Notes: a model not told the origin generated them from the letters alone. Numbered from the stretch's first letter, positions 1 to 9,443 are shown. The stretch is DNA of 64,000 bases from Neomoorella thermoacetica (GCF_001875325.1 NZ_MDDC01000006.1:1-64000); one strand, 5' to 3'. Numbers and translations are program-made.

Positions 1-123
1 GCTCTTGAACTTGCCGGCTTCGGTAAGGAAATATATCTTTTTCCACCTCGCGGTGGCGGGTAGAAGTATTTTTTAGTGCCCCAAGAAAACGTTGGTAATT
101 ATATCCAAAGGTGCGGAATGTGG
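1..123 (-). pseudogene. possible transposase C-terminal fragment
   Basis: On the minus strand, in a frame different from the ABC gene next to it, an open stretch runs from about 123 off the window edge. It reads ...FGYNYQRFLGALKN... This resembles the YNYxRxHxAL tail seen at the C-terminus of many DDE integrase-type transposases. It begins just where the ABC ATPase loses similarity to its family, so it may be what broke that gene. The match is a short motif impression only and no start is visible. Confidence 0.3.
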
Positions 124-684
124 GTTAATAACACCCTTTAGGACATTAAATTCTTCTGCCGACAGTGTCGCCGAGGGTTCGTCCATTATAACAATTTTTG
201 CTTTTTGGACCAGTACCTTGACCAGTTCAACCAGCTGCTGGTGTCCAATGGTTAATGTTTCCACGGGCCTGTCGACGTCTATATTTTTTATCCCTATCCC
301 GGCGAAGATATCCCGGGACAATTGTGATATTTTTCTCCAATCAACAATTAAACCTTTTTGCGGATAATTATTCAAAAATATGTTTTCAGCCGCTGTAAGT
401 TTGGGGACTATTGACAATTCCTGGTAAATAGTGCCTATACCTGCCTTTAAAGCATCGATGGGATTTCTTAAATGTACCTTTTGGCCATCAATCCAGATTT
501 CGCCGCTGTCTGCCTGATAAGCGCCGCTCAATATTTTCATGAGGGTGGATTTCCCCGCGCCATTAGCGCCTGCAAGACAGTGTACTTCTCCCTTCCTGAC
601 AGTAAAGTTGATACCTTGCAGGGCCTTAACTCCCGGAAAAGACTTGCTTATGCCTCTCATTTCCAGGATATTATCGGTTTTCAT
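73..684 (-). pseudogene. sugar ABC transporter ATP-binding protein, truncated (RbsA/MglA type)
   Basis: This is the first ATPase half of a sugar-import ABC protein that would energise uptake of a pentose, polyol or similar substrate. Walker A (GANGAGKST, about residues 40-48), the Q-loop (IYQELS), a degenerate signature region (LTIGHQQLVEL) and Walker B (IVIMDEPSATLS) are all present. Family members are near 500 residues with two ATPase domains. This one ends at 203, directly after the Walker B/D-loop region, in an unrelated tail (NPHSAPLDIITNVFLGH). It overlaps the kinase stop by ATGA, so it was the next gene of that operon. No permease or binding protein is in the window. Probably non-functional. 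Confidence 0.85.
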
Positions 685-2222
685 GGAGATAACCTCCCGG
701 AGCCTGCACGGTAGTTATAAATTTGGTGAAGAACAGGCTTAATAGACTTATAAAGGTCTAAATAACACTGGTAGTAAAAACCGTATTCTCCGGCAACCTC
801 TTTATCGGGGAATACTATATTTCCTGCTTCAACAAAATGTTTAGCACTTTCCTCAATCGAATTAAACCACCCTAAACCGACACTGGCCAATATAGCCCCT
901 CCCAGGATACCTGCCTCGGTAAATTTATTTATCGTTATTGGGATTTGTAGTACATCTGAGATTATCTGCAGCCATAATCTGTTCTGCGTCGGGCCCCCGC
1001 AGGCGACTAACCCATTAATTTGATAGCCATTTATTTTAAAAATATCTACAATAGATCTTGTACCGTAGGCAACACTCTCCATTAAAGATCTATATACCGC
1101 AGCGCGACTAGTATTCAAGGTCAAGCCGGCGATAACACCAGTAATAAACGGATCACGAAAGGGTGTCCGGTTTCCCTGCCACATATCCAGGGAAATCAGC
1201 CCATTGGCACCAGGACCCAATTCCCAGGCTTCTTCAATCAACTCCTGGTGGGCCTTGATACTATCATCCCCATACTCCCGTGCCATTTCATCTACTACCC
1301 AATTAACTATCGAAGCGCAGGAAGTCTGCCCGCCTTCCAGCACCCACATATCCCTGAAAACTGCATCGGGGTAAGGCCCCCACATACCCTTCTGAAAATA
1401 GGGCTTGCGGGATAGAGCTAAATGAACAAAGCTCGTACCCATAATTACTGCCATCTGGCCTTCCTTGACCACACCAAGACCGATCATTGCCGCATAAGCG
1501 TCAATTCCACCTTGAAAAACCGGAATACCCTCGTCGAGACTTAAATCCTCGCTGGCCTCTTTGGTCAGCGGCCCTATAAACTCACCCATAGGTATTACTT
1601 CAGTGGGCCACTTTTCGTAAAAATCGTCAAGACCGGCAGCGGTATAAAAATCCCATTTCCAACCACCATCTTTACTTGAATAACCCCACTTGCAGGTAGC
1701 ATTACACTGGGAGGCCACCCACCTGCCTGTCAACCGGTAGTTAAGCCAGTCCAGCTGTTCTACAATTTTGTAGCTTCGCTTGTATAACTCCGGCCTGTTC
1801 CTCTTTATCCAAAGAGTTTTGGGAAGCATCCATTCCGCCGATACTTCCCCGCCGCTGTAGCGCAGGATTGGGTCGTCAATCTCTGAGATTTCCCTGGCCT
1901 CCTGCGAAGCTCGCATATCCATCCACATTATCGCCGGTGCCAGCGGCGCGCCTTCCCGGTCGACGCAGAGCACCGTTGAAGAAGTCGCGCTGACACATAT
2001 CCCCTTAATGGTTGTGTTTGGCGCACCTGACACACACGCCCTTACGACCTCTTTGATCGCCGACCACCAATCTTTTGCGTGTTGTTCGGCCCATCCCGGA
2101 TGGGGAAAATAAGTATGATATTTTTTGCATGACATCTTATAGTCCCCATTCAGAGTAAAAAGACCTGCTTTAACCCCTTGAGTACCAACGTCAATTCCCA
2201 GTACCGCAGGCGTTCTTTTCAT
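681..2222 (-). CDS. FGGY-family carbohydrate kinase (xylulokinase-like)
   Basis: This ATP-dependent sugar or polyol kinase has the FGGY fold. The N-terminal phosphate-binding motif (LGIDVGTQGVKAGLF) is at about residues 8-22. A substrate-site region (GGIDAYAAMIGLG) lies mid-protein and the C-terminal ATP-site motif ACGGPTQNRLWLQ near residue 420. At about 513 residues it matches the usual family length. I place the start at the ATG at 2222 because AGGTGA lies 5 nt upstream; a GTG at 2231 is also in frame. It sits between a zinc alcohol dehydrogenase and the broken ABC ATPase. The pathway is probably oxidation of a polyol followed by phosphorylation of the ketose. The exact sugar cannot be told from sequence. 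Confidence 0.9.
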   Translation of the reverse strand: MKRTPAVLGIDVGTQGVKAGLFTLNGDYKMSCKKYHTYFPHPGWAEQHAKDWWSAIKEVVRACVSGAPNTTIKGICVSATSSTVLCVDREGAPLAPAIMWMDMRASQEAREISEIDDPILRYSGGEVSAEWMLPKTLWIKRNRPELYKRSYKIVEQLDWLNYRLTGRWVASQCNATCKWGYSSKDGGWKWDFYTAAGLDDFYEKWPTEVIPMGEFIGPLTKEASEDLSLDEGIPVFQGGIDAYAAMIGLGVVKEGQMAVIMGTSFVHLALSRKPYFQKGMWGPYPDAVFRDMWVLEGGQTSCASIVNWVVDEMAREYGDDSIKAHQELIEEAWELGPGANGLISLDMWQGNRTPFRDPFITGVIAGLTLNTSRAAVYRSLMESVAYGTRSIVDIFKINGYQINGLVACGGPTQNRLWLQIISDVLQIPITINKFTEAGILGGAILASVGLGWFNSIEESAKHFVEAGNIVFPDKEVAGEYGFYYQCYLDLYKSIKPVLHQIYNYRAGSGRLSP

Positions 2223-2240
2223 TTTGCTCACCTTTTGCTT

Positions 2241-3278
2241 TCAGGGCAAGAACATTATTTTGTTGTATTCAAAAGAGCCTTCTTTTATTTTCCTGAACAC
2301 TTCTGGTGCCTCGTCGAGGGAGAGGCGATGGGTTATGATTGGTTCGGCAACCAGTTTTCCAGCCGCAAAAAGCTCGAGCGACCTCGTCCATTCTCTCCCG
2401 GGGAATGGTTTGGAAAAGGAATTCCATGACCCTGTAATGATTAACTCGTAGCGTAGAATCTTATCTACTTGCTCCTCCGACAGGTTCAGCCCTTTATGAC
2501 TAATTCCCAGGAAAACAACACGTCCGTGGCGTCCGATGGTCTCGACGGCTTCTGCCTGCACAAGAGGCACCCCGGTAAAGTCGATTGCCAACTCTGGCTC
2601 TTTTCCTAAGATTTCCAGTACCGTGTCGGATACATTTCTCTCCCTCGAATTGATGACATAATCGGCGCCTAATTTCTTAGCCGTTTCCAACTTGCCGGGG
2701 ACAATGTCAACGGCAATAACATTCTTCGCTCCTTCAATCTTGGCAGCTTGAAGGGCCAACATCCCTATTGGCCCAACGCCAAAAATGACAACATCTTCAC
2801 CAGGCTCCAGCTGCGAACGCCATATGGCATGCCATGCATTAGCGGCGGGGTCAGTCATGGCCCCCACCTCGTAACTAACATTTTCAGGCAATCTAAGTAA
2901 ATTGGCCTCTGGCACTACTACATATTCGGCCATTGCCCCGTCACGTCTTGAGCCGAAATAATCATAATTTGTGCACAAAGAGTAATCTCCTTTTAAACAA
3001 GGTGGGCATTGATAACACGGGATTAACGGGGCCACTACCACCCTGTCGCCAGCGTGCCAGGATTGGACATCTTTGCCTACAGCCACAATTTCTCCGGAAA
3101 ACTCATGGCCAACAGTAATCCTCTCTTTATGAGCCCCAACATATAATATCCGGGGTATATCAGAACCGCATACACCTACAGCCTTAACCCTTACTAACAC
3201 TTCATTGTTTTTTGGTTCAGGAACGGGAATTTCCTCTACTCGCAGATCCCCGGCCTTATATAGCTTAACTGCTTTCAT
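2241..3278 (-). CDS. zinc-binding alcohol/polyol dehydrogenase (MDR family)
   Basis: A medium-chain, NAD(P)-dependent zinc dehydrogenase, 345 residues, close to sorbitol and galactitol-1-phosphate dehydrogenases. Catalytic zinc ligands are seen in GVCGSD (Cys near residue 37) and GHEFSGE. The structural zinc loop is a four-Cys motif (CYQCPPCLKGDYSLC). The Rossmann motif is FGVGPIGMLALQ. It overlaps the 3' side of the SorC-type regulator by 14 bp and lies 18 bp before the FGGY kinase, so these three are one transcript. Probable role: oxidise a polyol (or its phosphate) to a ketose for the kinase. Substrate unknown. Confidence 0.9.
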   Translation of the reverse strand: MKAVKLYKAGDLRVEEIPVPEPKNNEVLVRVKAVGVCGSDIPRILYVGAHKERITVGHEFSGEIVAVGKDVQSWHAGDRVVVAPLIPCYQCPPCLKGDYSLCTNYDYFGSRRDGAMAEYVVVPEANLLRLPENVSYEVGAMTDPAANAWHAIWRSQLEPGEDVVIFGVGPIGMLALQAAKIEGAKNVIAVDIVPGKLETAKKLGADYVINSRERNVSDTVLEILGKEPELAIDFTGVPLVQAEAVETIGRHGRVVFLGISHKGLNLSEEQVDKILRYELIITGSWNSFSKPFPGREWTRSLELFAAGKLVAEPIITHRLSLDEAPEVFRKIKEGSFEYNKIMFLP

Positions 3279-4245
3279 AATTAAGTCCCCCTTCTTGATA
3301 GTGGAGTATGGCGTTTGCGGTTATTTCATCTGTAAATAAACAGTTTAAATATCCTCCTTGTAATGCCCCAATAATAGATTTGGCTTTGTCTTCTCCCACA
3401 GCAAGGGCAATTGCATACTCCTTTTCCTTTAACAAATCTAAAGATATCCCTATGGTTCGAGAGTCTAAATAATTATCACATATTTCACCTCTAATATTGA
3501 AATATCTTGAACATATATCGCCAACTGCCCCCTTATTAAGCAATTCTTCGTATTCGTCCGGCGTAAAGTAACCAGACTTGAAAAGTATTGAATTTGTTGA
3601 TGCTTTTCCTATACCATATATTGCAATTCTACTATTTTTAGCTAGCTCCAGTGTGTCTCTTATCCTGGAATCACCAGAAATTACTTTTACTATCTCAGGG
3701 GAATCCACTATAGTTGGTACAGGCAATGAATACGGGACTGCAGAAAAAGCATTTGTAAAAGCCTCCAAAATTGAGCTTGCATTAGTAGCGAAGCAGCTTT
3801 TACCAATGCCGCCATTAAGCTGTACTACCTTTATGCCGGTTCTTTCCACTTTTTCTAGTTGCTCCGCTACAGCAGCCATCGTCATACCCCAGGAAATCCC
3901 TATAACATCATTGTCTCTTACTATTTGCACCAAAAAACGAAAGAGAGCGCCACCAACATCTTTTTTTATAATTTCAGGGTAAGGCACAATAACAGGGACT
4001 ACAAAAACCTTTTTTAGTCCATACTTCTTGGTGATTTTTTCTTCAAGGTATTCAACTGAGTTTAACGGGTATCTTATCTTAATTTCTACAATACCCTGCT
4101 TAACCGCAGCATCTAAAGCCCTGCTGATAGTTGCCCGCGATACCTTTTCCTGTTGTGCTATCTGCTCCTGGGTTAAACCCACTTCGTAATAAAGGCGTGC
4201 TATCTTTAATAAATTCTTGCTGTCCATGATTGTAACTTTTTTCAC
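3265..4245 (-). CDS. SorC/DeoR-type sugar-binding transcriptional regulator
   Basis: This regulator of 326 residues has an N-terminal helix-turn-helix (LTQEQIAQQEKVSRATISRAL, about residues 24-44). The SorC effector domain follows (VISGDSRIRDTLELAK, then IYGIGKASTNSILF), which in the family binds a phosphorylated sugar. It starts with GTG at 4245; an ATG at 4227 (MDSKNLLK) is an alternative. It lies between the two alcohol dehydrogenase genes and overlaps the downstream one, so it is co-transcribed with the pathway it probably controls. The palindrome at 5418-5443 upstream of the first dehydrogenase is a candidate target. Confidence 0.9.
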   Translation of the reverse strand: MKKVTIMDSKNLLKIARLYYEVGLTQEQIAQQEKVSRATISRALDAAVKQGIVEIKIRYPLNSVEYLEEKITKKYGLKKVFVVPVIVPYPEIIKKDVGGALFRFLVQIVRDNDVIGISWGMTMAAVAEQLEKVERTGIKVVQLNGGIGKSCFATNASSILEAFTNAFSAVPYSLPVPTIVDSPEIVKVISGDSRIRDTLELAKNSRIAIYGIGKASTNSILFKSGYFTPDEYEELLNKGAVGDICSRYFNIRGEICDNYLDSRTIGISLDLLKEKEYAIALAVGEDKAKSIIGALQGGYLNCLFTDEITANAILHYQEGGLNYESS

Positions 4246-4310
4246 CCTGTATGTTCATTTGTTCATAGTAACTAATTCGACGTTAGAATTTAAAATCCTG
4301 CTATGCTAGT

Positions 4311-4339
4311 AAAAAAATTTCCCCTTATTTATTGGGGAA
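4311..4339 (-). terminator. weak intrinsic terminator after the first dehydrogenase
   Basis: Minus-strand hairpin with 6-bp arms TTCCCC/GGGGAA (4334-4339 and 4319-4324), a 9-nt loop, and a run of seven T on the minus strand at 4311-4317. It overlaps the stop codon of the gene ending at 4325. It probably only partly separates that gene from the regulator downstream. Confidence 0.5.
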
Positions 4340-5371
4340 TACTACCACACGGCCAGGTTTATTATCTAAAAAATTCTGTTGCTCAAATATTGAAATGGCT
4401 TCTTCTAAAGTTACTTCTTCTTTTATCAAGTCTTTTAAACTCAATCTACCCTCCGAAACAATTCTGAGGGCCTCCCTATATTGTTCAGGAGTTGAGCCAT
4501 GAGTCCCTAAAATAGATAATTCATTATAATGGATCTGGTTACTGCTTATAATTGGTCGATCTTCTGCATTTGGCAAACCGGCAAATAGAACAATTTTACC
4601 TCGTTTGGCCACATATTTAAATGCGTCTTCAAGGGCGCTCTTAGTACCAGCAGCAACAATAACCAGATCAGCGCCTCTTTTATTAAGCCTATACTTTAAT
4701 TCATTATTAACGTAAGCATTCTCTACGCCTAGAGCCTTGGCATTTATAATTCTTTCTGGTACTTTATCGCACATAAATAACTTTTTGGCCCCATATAGAC
4801 TGGCTAATTTGAAATGCAGCAATCCCATAACCCCGGCGCCAATAATTAAAATCGTATCACCTGGACTTATACCTGCAGAATGTTGAGCATTTACAACACA
4901 TGCGAGCGGTTCAATCAACGCCGCTTCGCCCGGTGACAATACTTCAGGAACCGGAATTACGCACCCATTCTCAATTGCAGTGGAGGGAATGAGTAAAAAC
5001 TGCGAAAAACCCCCCCAGAATTCATATCCGAAGATTTTTAGATTATCACATACATTTTGTAGCTTATTCTTACACCAATAGCATCTTCCACACGGGACAG
5101 CCGGTGATATCCCTACCCTTTGTCCCTCCGAATAAAGGCCTTCATATTTGTTTTTAATATTATCGCCAAGAAACTCAATTGTACCGACTATTTCATGACC
5201 CAAAACCGTAGGTTTCTGGATTCTATGACTACCATGATAAAAAATCCGTAAGTCACTACCGCAAATAGAGCACGCTTCAACCTTTATAAGCATTTCATCG
5301 CTTTTAGCACCGGGAACCGGTACATCGACTAACTCCAGTGCTTTAATGCCGTTGAACATTAGTGCTTTCAT
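4325..5371 (-). CDS. zinc-binding alcohol/polyol dehydrogenase (MDR family), second copy
   Basis: 348-residue medium-chain dehydrogenase. Catalytic zinc residues lie in CSICGSD and VLGHEIVG; the structural zinc loop is CGRCYWCKNKLQNVC; the NAD site is IIGAGVMGLLHF. It is only a distant paralogue of the dehydrogenase at 2241-3278, with clearly different substrate-side sequence. The two may oxidise different polyols or act at two steps. It is the first gene of the locus and lies 47 bp below a perfect palindrome, so it is probably under SorC-type control. Codons are more AT-rich than in the genes beyond 5.5 kb, as in the rest of this locus, which could mean lateral acquisition. Confidence 0.88.
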   Translation of the reverse strand: MKALMFNGIKALELVDVPVPGAKSDEMLIKVEACSICGSDLRIFYHGSHRIQKPTVLGHEIVGTIEFLGDNIKNKYEGLYSEGQRVGISPAVPCGRCYWCKNKLQNVCDNLKIFGYEFWGGFSQFLLIPSTAIENGCVIPVPEVLSPGEAALIEPLACVVNAQHSAGISPGDTILIIGAGVMGLLHFKLASLYGAKKLFMCDKVPERIINAKALGVENAYVNNELKYRLNKRGADLVIVAAGTKSALEDAFKYVAKRGKIVLFAGLPNAEDRPIISSNQIHYNELSILGTHGSTPEQYREALRIVSEGRLSLKDLIKEEVTLEEAISIFEQQNFLDNKPGRVVVFPNK

Positions 5372-5417
5372 TACCTAAATCCCCACTTTCTCGATTATTT
5401 CTCCCATTTAAAATCCC

Positions 5418-5443
5418 GGGATAGACTAGAATGAGTCTATCCC
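5418..5443. promoter_or_regulatory. candidate operator palindrome upstream of the polyol locus
   Basis: Perfect inverted repeat GGGATAGACT / AGTCTATCCC (5418-5427 and 5434-5443) with a 6-nt spacer. It lies 47 bp upstream of the first dehydrogenase start and downstream of the mog terminator. No T-run follows on either strand, so an operator fits better than a terminator. The SorC-type regulator is the obvious candidate binder, by inference. Confidence 0.5.
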
Positions 5444-5473
5444 TCAAATCAAGTTAAAAGACTTTGCTTAAGT

Positions 5474-5505
5474 AAAAACAACCCTAACATACGTATAGGG
5501 TTGTT
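5474..5505 (-). terminator. intrinsic terminator of the molybdenum-cofactor operon
   Basis: Perfect 10-bp stem AACAACCCTA/TAGGGTTGTT (5477-5486 with 5496-5505) and a 9-nt loop, followed on the minus strand by a T-run (TTTTTAC). It lies 22 bp past the mog stop codon. Confidence 0.85.
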
Positions 5506-5526
5506 ATAATATTGGGCACTGTTCCT

Positions 5527-6015
5527 TTAAGGCTGCCCGCACTCGCCGGCCTCGCCCTTTAAGATGGCCAGGCCGTGGGGCAGTGCCGGCAGTATAGCGG
5601 CCAGGTTTTCCCGCACCCCCTTGGGACTGCCGGGCAGGTTGACAATCAGGGACTTCCCCCTGATGCCTGCAATGGCCCGGGAGAGCATGGCCTGGGGGGT
5701 ACTCTTCAGGCCGGCGGCCCGCATGGCCTCAGGCAAGCCCGGTACCTCCCTCTCAATGACATCCCGGGTGGCCTCGGGGGTGACGTCCCGGGGGCTGAAA
5801 CCCGTACCGCCGGTAGTGAGGACCAGGTCTGCTCCCACCTCATCGCAGAACTCCCGTAGTTTAGCGGCCAGGAGCCGGCGTTCATCAGGAACGACCGCAT
5901 AGGCCACTACTTCGCCGAGAGCAGCCACCATCTCCCTGATTACTTCCGCGCTCTTATCCTCCCGCTCACCCCGGGAGCCCTTATCGCTGGCTGTGAGAAC
6001 GGCTACCCGGATCAC
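5527..6015 (-). CDS. mog: molybdopterin adenylyltransferase MogA/MoaB
   Basis: This enzyme adenylates molybdopterin so that MoeA can insert the metal. The protein is about 162 residues. The family motifs TTGGTGFSPRDVTPEAT and NLPGSPKGVRENL are clear. I place the start at GTG 6015 ([10 protein letters not shown]), because it overlaps the MOSC stop by GTGA; the in-frame sequence further upstream is the MOSC gene in another frame. It is the last gene before a strong terminator, so it is the end of the Moco operon. Confidence 0.93.
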   Translation of the reverse strand: MIRVAVLTASDKGSRGEREDKSAEVIREMVAALGEVVAYAVVPDERRLLAAKLREFCDEVGADLVLTTGGTGFSPRDVTPEATRDVIEREVPGLPEAMRAAGLKSTPQAMLSRAIAGIRGKSLIVNLPGSPKGVRENLAAILPALPHGLAILKGEAGECGQP

Positions 6016-6449
6016 GAGACCACCACCTCGATATGGTCGCCCACCTGGACCGGGCCGCCCGTGAGGATGGCCACAAAGATGCCCTCCCGGGGCATGACGC
6101 AGTCGCCGGCCTGCCGGTAAATGGCGCAATGACTGTGACATTGTTTACCGATCTGGGTAACCTCGGCCAGAACCACCGGGCCGATTTTTAACCTGGTGCC
6201 CACCGGCAGGGAAACCAGGTCAATACCTTCGGTGGTCAGGTTTTCGGCGAAGTCGCCGGGACCGACCTGCAGGCCTTTAGCCTGCATTTTGGCAATGCTT
6301 TCCATGGCAAGCAAGCTCACCTGGCGGTGCCAGGGCCCGGCATGGGCGTCCCCCTCCAGGCCGTGGTTGGCAATGAGCATCCCCCGGCCGACATTCTTTT
6401 TTCGCTCACCCTTGTTGGCCGAGGTACAGACGGCTACGATTCTGCCCAT
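6012..6449 (-). CDS. MOSC-domain protein
   Basis: A single MOSC domain of 145 residues, the C-terminal module of molybdenum cofactor sulfurase-type proteins. The conserved cysteine region is [18 protein letters not shown], with GLEGDAHAG upstream, both as in stand-alone bacterial MOSC proteins. In the family this domain binds Moco and is linked to sulfur delivery or carrier roles. It overlaps moaC by 16 bp and mog by 4 bp. Exact function is not established for stand-alone members. Confidence 0.9.
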   Translation of the reverse strand: MGRIVAVCTSANKGERKKNVGRGMLIANHGLEGDAHAGPWHRQVSLLAMESIAKMQAKGLQVGPGDFAENLTTEGIDLVSLPVGTRLKIGPVVLAEVTQIGKQCHSHCAIYRQAGDCVMPREGIFVAILTGGPVQVGDHIEVVVS

Positions 6450-6937
6450 GGTTGCTCACCTTCCCGTAAGAAATGGCCGCTGCGGCCACCCTTCTTTTCG
6501 ATTAACCTGATGTTATCGATAACCATACCCCGCTCAACGGCTTTGCACATGTCATAAATAGTCAGGGCGGCCACGCTCACTGCCGTCAGGGCTTCCATCT
6601 CCACCCCTGTCTGGCTGACCGTCTTTACCCGGGCCTCGATCTCGACAGCCCCCGCCTCGGGGTCGGGGCGAAAATCGACGCTGGCAGCGCTCACCGGCAG
6701 GGGGTGGCAGAGGGGAATCAGGTTGCCTGCCTGTTTGGCGGCCATAATGCCGGCCACCCTGGCCACAGCCAGGACGTCGCCCTTGGGCATCCTACCCTCA
6801 ATGATCAAACCCAGGGTATCTTTGCTCATGAGCACCCGGCCCCTGGCGACAGCCATCCTCTCGGTGGCTGCCTTGGCGCCGACGTCTACCATGCGCGCCT
6901 GCCCTTTTGCATCAAGGTGGGTAAGAGGATTGCTCAT
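6434..6937 (-). CDS. moaC: cyclic pyranopterin monophosphate synthase MoaC
   Basis: Converts the cyclic dehydro-GTP product of MoaA into cPMP, the second half of the first Moco step. The 167-residue protein shows the family signatures [18 protein letters not shown] and [12 protein letters not shown], and the C-terminal [11 protein letters not shown] with the catalytic Lys. It follows moaA by 32 bp and overlaps the MOSC gene. Confidence 0.96.
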   Translation of the reverse strand: MSNPLTHLDAKGQARMVDVGAKAATERMAVARGRVLMSKDTLGLIIEGRMPKGDVLAVARVAGIMAAKQAGNLIPLCHPLPVSAASVDFRPDPEAGAVEIEARVKTVSQTGVEMEALTAVSVAALTIYDMCKAVERGMVIDNIRLIEKKGGRSGHFLREGEQPWAES

Positions 6938-6969
6938 AGTGGAAGTTCCTCCCTCTCACTTCCCATATC

Positions 6970-7941
6970 TCAGCCGCCTATCTGGGACATAGCCCGGGAC
7001 TGGCGCCAGCCGTTCTTCATGCAGTGTTCGGCGGGCTTCAAGCTGACGGCCCGGGTAAAAATGGCCGCCAGTTCGGCCTCCGGTGCCCCGGCGCGTAAAG
7101 GCCCCTTAATGTCTATTTCCCCGTCCCAGTAGAGGCATGGTCTGAGCTTGCCGTCTGCCGTCAGGCGCAGGCGGTTACAGCGGGAACAGAAGTGATTGGA
7201 CATGGCAGTGATAAATCCCACACTACCCCGGCCGCCGTCCAGCCTGAAATTGACTGCCGGCCCGCTGGTTGCCAGGTCCGGAAGGGGTTCCAGGGGGTAA
7301 ATACGGCTGATCCGGCCCATAATCTCCTCCGCCGGCACATAGCCGGCACCGGAGGCGGCCGCCGTACCAATGGGCATGAGCTCGATAAAACGGATATGCA
7401 GGGGTTCTTCCCTGGCCAGCCGGGCAAAATCCAGGATCTCATCGTCGTTAAAGCCCCGGGTAATGACGACATTGAGTTTAACCGGCGTCAGGCCCGCGGC
7501 CAGGGCCGCAAGGATGCCCTGCCAGACGCTGGTGATGTTGCCGCAGCGGGTGATATAGCGGTAACGGTCCTTCTTCAGGGTGTCCAGGCTGATATTCACC
7601 CGCTTCAATCCGGCTTCTTTCAAAGAAAAGGCCATGGTCCCCAGGAAGATGCCGTTGGTTGTCAGGGAGATCTCCTCCAGGCCGGGGATGGCCGCCAGCT
7701 CCCGTACCAGGGTCACCACGTTTTTCCGGACCAGGGGCTCGCCCCCGGTGAGGCGGATCCGGGTGATACCCAGGCCGGCGGCTACCCGGGCCAGGGTAAC
7801 AATCTCTTCCAGGCGTAAGATATCCTGGTGACCCTTCAAGGGTACTCCCGTGGCCGGCATACAGTACCGGCAGCGCAGGTTACAGCGATCGGTAATGGCG
7901 ATGCGCAGGTAGTTTATCTGGCGATGAAAGGTATCCTGCAC
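6970..7941 (-). CDS. moaA: GTP 3',8-cyclase MoaA (radical SAM)
   Basis: The first enzyme of molybdenum-cofactor synthesis, acting on GTP. The radical-SAM cluster motif CNLRCRYCMP is near residues 18-27 and the SAM motif TGGEPLVRK follows. The C-terminal second [4Fe-4S] site is CSRCNRLRLTADGKLRPCL. Length (323) is normal. GTG at 7941 is the start, with a weak GAGGG upstream. It follows the second moeA by about 160 bp, a stretch without an obvious terminator. Confidence 0.96.
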   Translation of the reverse strand: MQDTFHRQINYLRIAITDRCNLRCRYCMPATGVPLKGHQDILRLEEIVTLARVAAGLGITRIRLTGGEPLVRKNVVTLVRELAAIPGLEEISLTTNGIFLGTMAFSLKEAGLKRVNISLDTLKKDRYRYITRCGNITSVWQGILAALAAGLTPVKLNVVITRGFNDDEILDFARLAREEPLHIRFIELMPIGTAAASGAGYVPAEEIMGRISRIYPLEPLPDLATSGPAVNFRLDGGRGSVGFITAMSNHFCSRCNRLRLTADGKLRPCLYWDGEIDIKGPLRAGAPEAELAAIFTRAVSLKPAEHCMKNGWRQSRAMSQIGG

Positions 7942-8102
7942 CGGTTTTCCCTCTTTCTGCCGGAAATGGCCCTTGCCCGGGCCAGCTTAATCTCCACCAT
8001 TGCTCCATTGTCCTGCCTCTAAACAAATACCAGCCCGGAGCCTCCCTGCCACCCTTCCCCGGAAAATGCAGCCCGCCCCCGGTGAATCTGCAGGACAGGG
8101 TG

Positions 8103-9320
8103 CTAGCGGCTTGACAGGGGCCGGAGGAGATTGACCGTTACCTCCTGCCCGGCGGGGAAACCCTCGGACAAGCGCGGGACCACCACGATGCCGTCGGCCC
8201 GGGCCAGGGCCATGATTGTTCCTGCCCCCCGCGACGTGGGAGTAGCCACCAGCCTGTCCCCCTCCCGCTCCAGGCGGACACGGACGAACTCTTCCCGGCC
8301 CAGGGGGGAATGGATCTTGCGGCCCAGGACGGCCCGCACCTGTTCCCGTGCCGGTGGCTTGATACCCTGGCGGTAATAAAGGACCGGCTTGGCGAAGAGT
8401 TCGGCGCAGAGGGCGGCCGATACCGGGTAACCGGGCACGCCGATCACCGGCTTATCCCTGACAATCCCTAGGATTACAGGTTTGCCCGGCCTGGTGGCCA
8501 CGCCGTGGGTCAGGAGGCGTCCCATTTCTTCTACCAGGCGGGCCGTATAATCCTCGCGGCCGGCCGAGGAACCGGCATTGATGAGCACCAGGTCCTTTTC
8601 CTCCAGGGCCCGGTCCAGGCGTTCTTTTAAAAGCTGGTAATCGTCAGGGGTGATGGGGTAAACCTCCGGCACGCCGCCCCACTGGCTCACCAGGGCGGCC
8701 AGCATGGTGCCGTTGGATTCCAGGATCTCCCCGGGGGCCGGGTTGGGATTCGGCGGTACAATCTCCGTCCCCGTAGGCAGGATGGCCACCCGCGGCCGGG
8801 GCCGGACCGTCACCCTGGTAACCCCGGCCGAAAGGAGGCCGCCCAGATCATAAGGGGTCAAACTGTGGCCTGCCGGCACCAGCATCTCCCCGGCGGTGAT
8901 ATCTTCCCCCACAGGCCGGACATTCTGCCCCGGGGCGACCGGTCGCTTGATGATGGCGGTGGTTTTATCCCGGAAGGCAACCTCTTCAATCATGATGATG
9001 GCATCAAAGCCTTCCGGCAGGGGGTTGCCGGTATCTACAACCACGGCCTCCCGGCCCAGGGCCAGTTCCAGGGGTTCATGTTCACTGGCGCCAAAGGTCG
9101 CCTCCGCCCGGACGGCGATACCGTCCATGGCCGCGGCCGGATAATGGGGCGTGGAGATGGCCGCATAGACAGGAGCCGCTGTCACCCGTCCCAGGGCCTG
9201 GGTAACGTCTATCTCTTCAACCGGCAGTCCGGCCAGGTAGCCGCTGGACCTTAAAGCTCCCAGAAATTCCTCCAGGGCCTCCTGCCAGGGCCGGCTGGGA
9301 ACAAAGACCTTACGTGCCAA
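8103..9320 (-). CDS. moeA: molybdopterin molybdenumtransferase MoeA (copy 2)
   Basis: 405-residue MoeA, which inserts molybdate or tungstate into adenylylated molybdopterin. Domain order is normal: N-terminal linker and MoeA_N (HYPAAAMDGIAVRAEAT; VDTGNPLPEGFDAIIMIEE), the MPT-binding domain (NAGSSAGREDYT; GVATRPGKPVILG; GVPGYPVSA), and a C-terminal beta-barrel. It lies directly downstream of a second, quite diverged moeA. Organisms using both Mo and W enzymes often carry two, and such a split fits an acetogen, but metal choice cannot be read from sequence. Confidence 0.93.
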   Translation of the reverse strand: MARKVFVPSRPWQEALEEFLGALRSSGYLAGLPVEEIDVTQALGRVTAAPVYAAISTPHYPAAAMDGIAVRAEATFGASEHEPLELALGREAVVVDTGNPLPEGFDAIIMIEEVAFRDKTTAIIKRPVAPGQNVRPVGEDITAGEMLVPAGHSLTPYDLGGLLSAGVTRVTVRPRPRVAILPTGTEIVPPNPNPAPGEILESNGTMLAALVSQWGGVPEVYPITPDDYQLLKERLDRALEEKDLVLINAGSSAGREDYTARLVEEMGRLLTHGVATRPGKPVILGIVRDKPVIGVPGYPVSAALCAELFAKPVLYYRQGIKPPAREQVRAVLGRKIHSPLGREEFVRVRLEREGDRLVATPTSRGAGTIMALARADGIVVVPRLSEGFPAGQEVTVNLLRPLSSR

Positions 9321-9443
9321 TAACCAACCCTTCTTTCCTCCCGCGGGTTTAATATGACTTAAGTCCGGACCCTCGCCGTTCTCTCTCCGTTTTATTAAAT
9401 CTGGATAAAGTAAGATTAAACAGCCGGCAACTGCACCGGGCAG

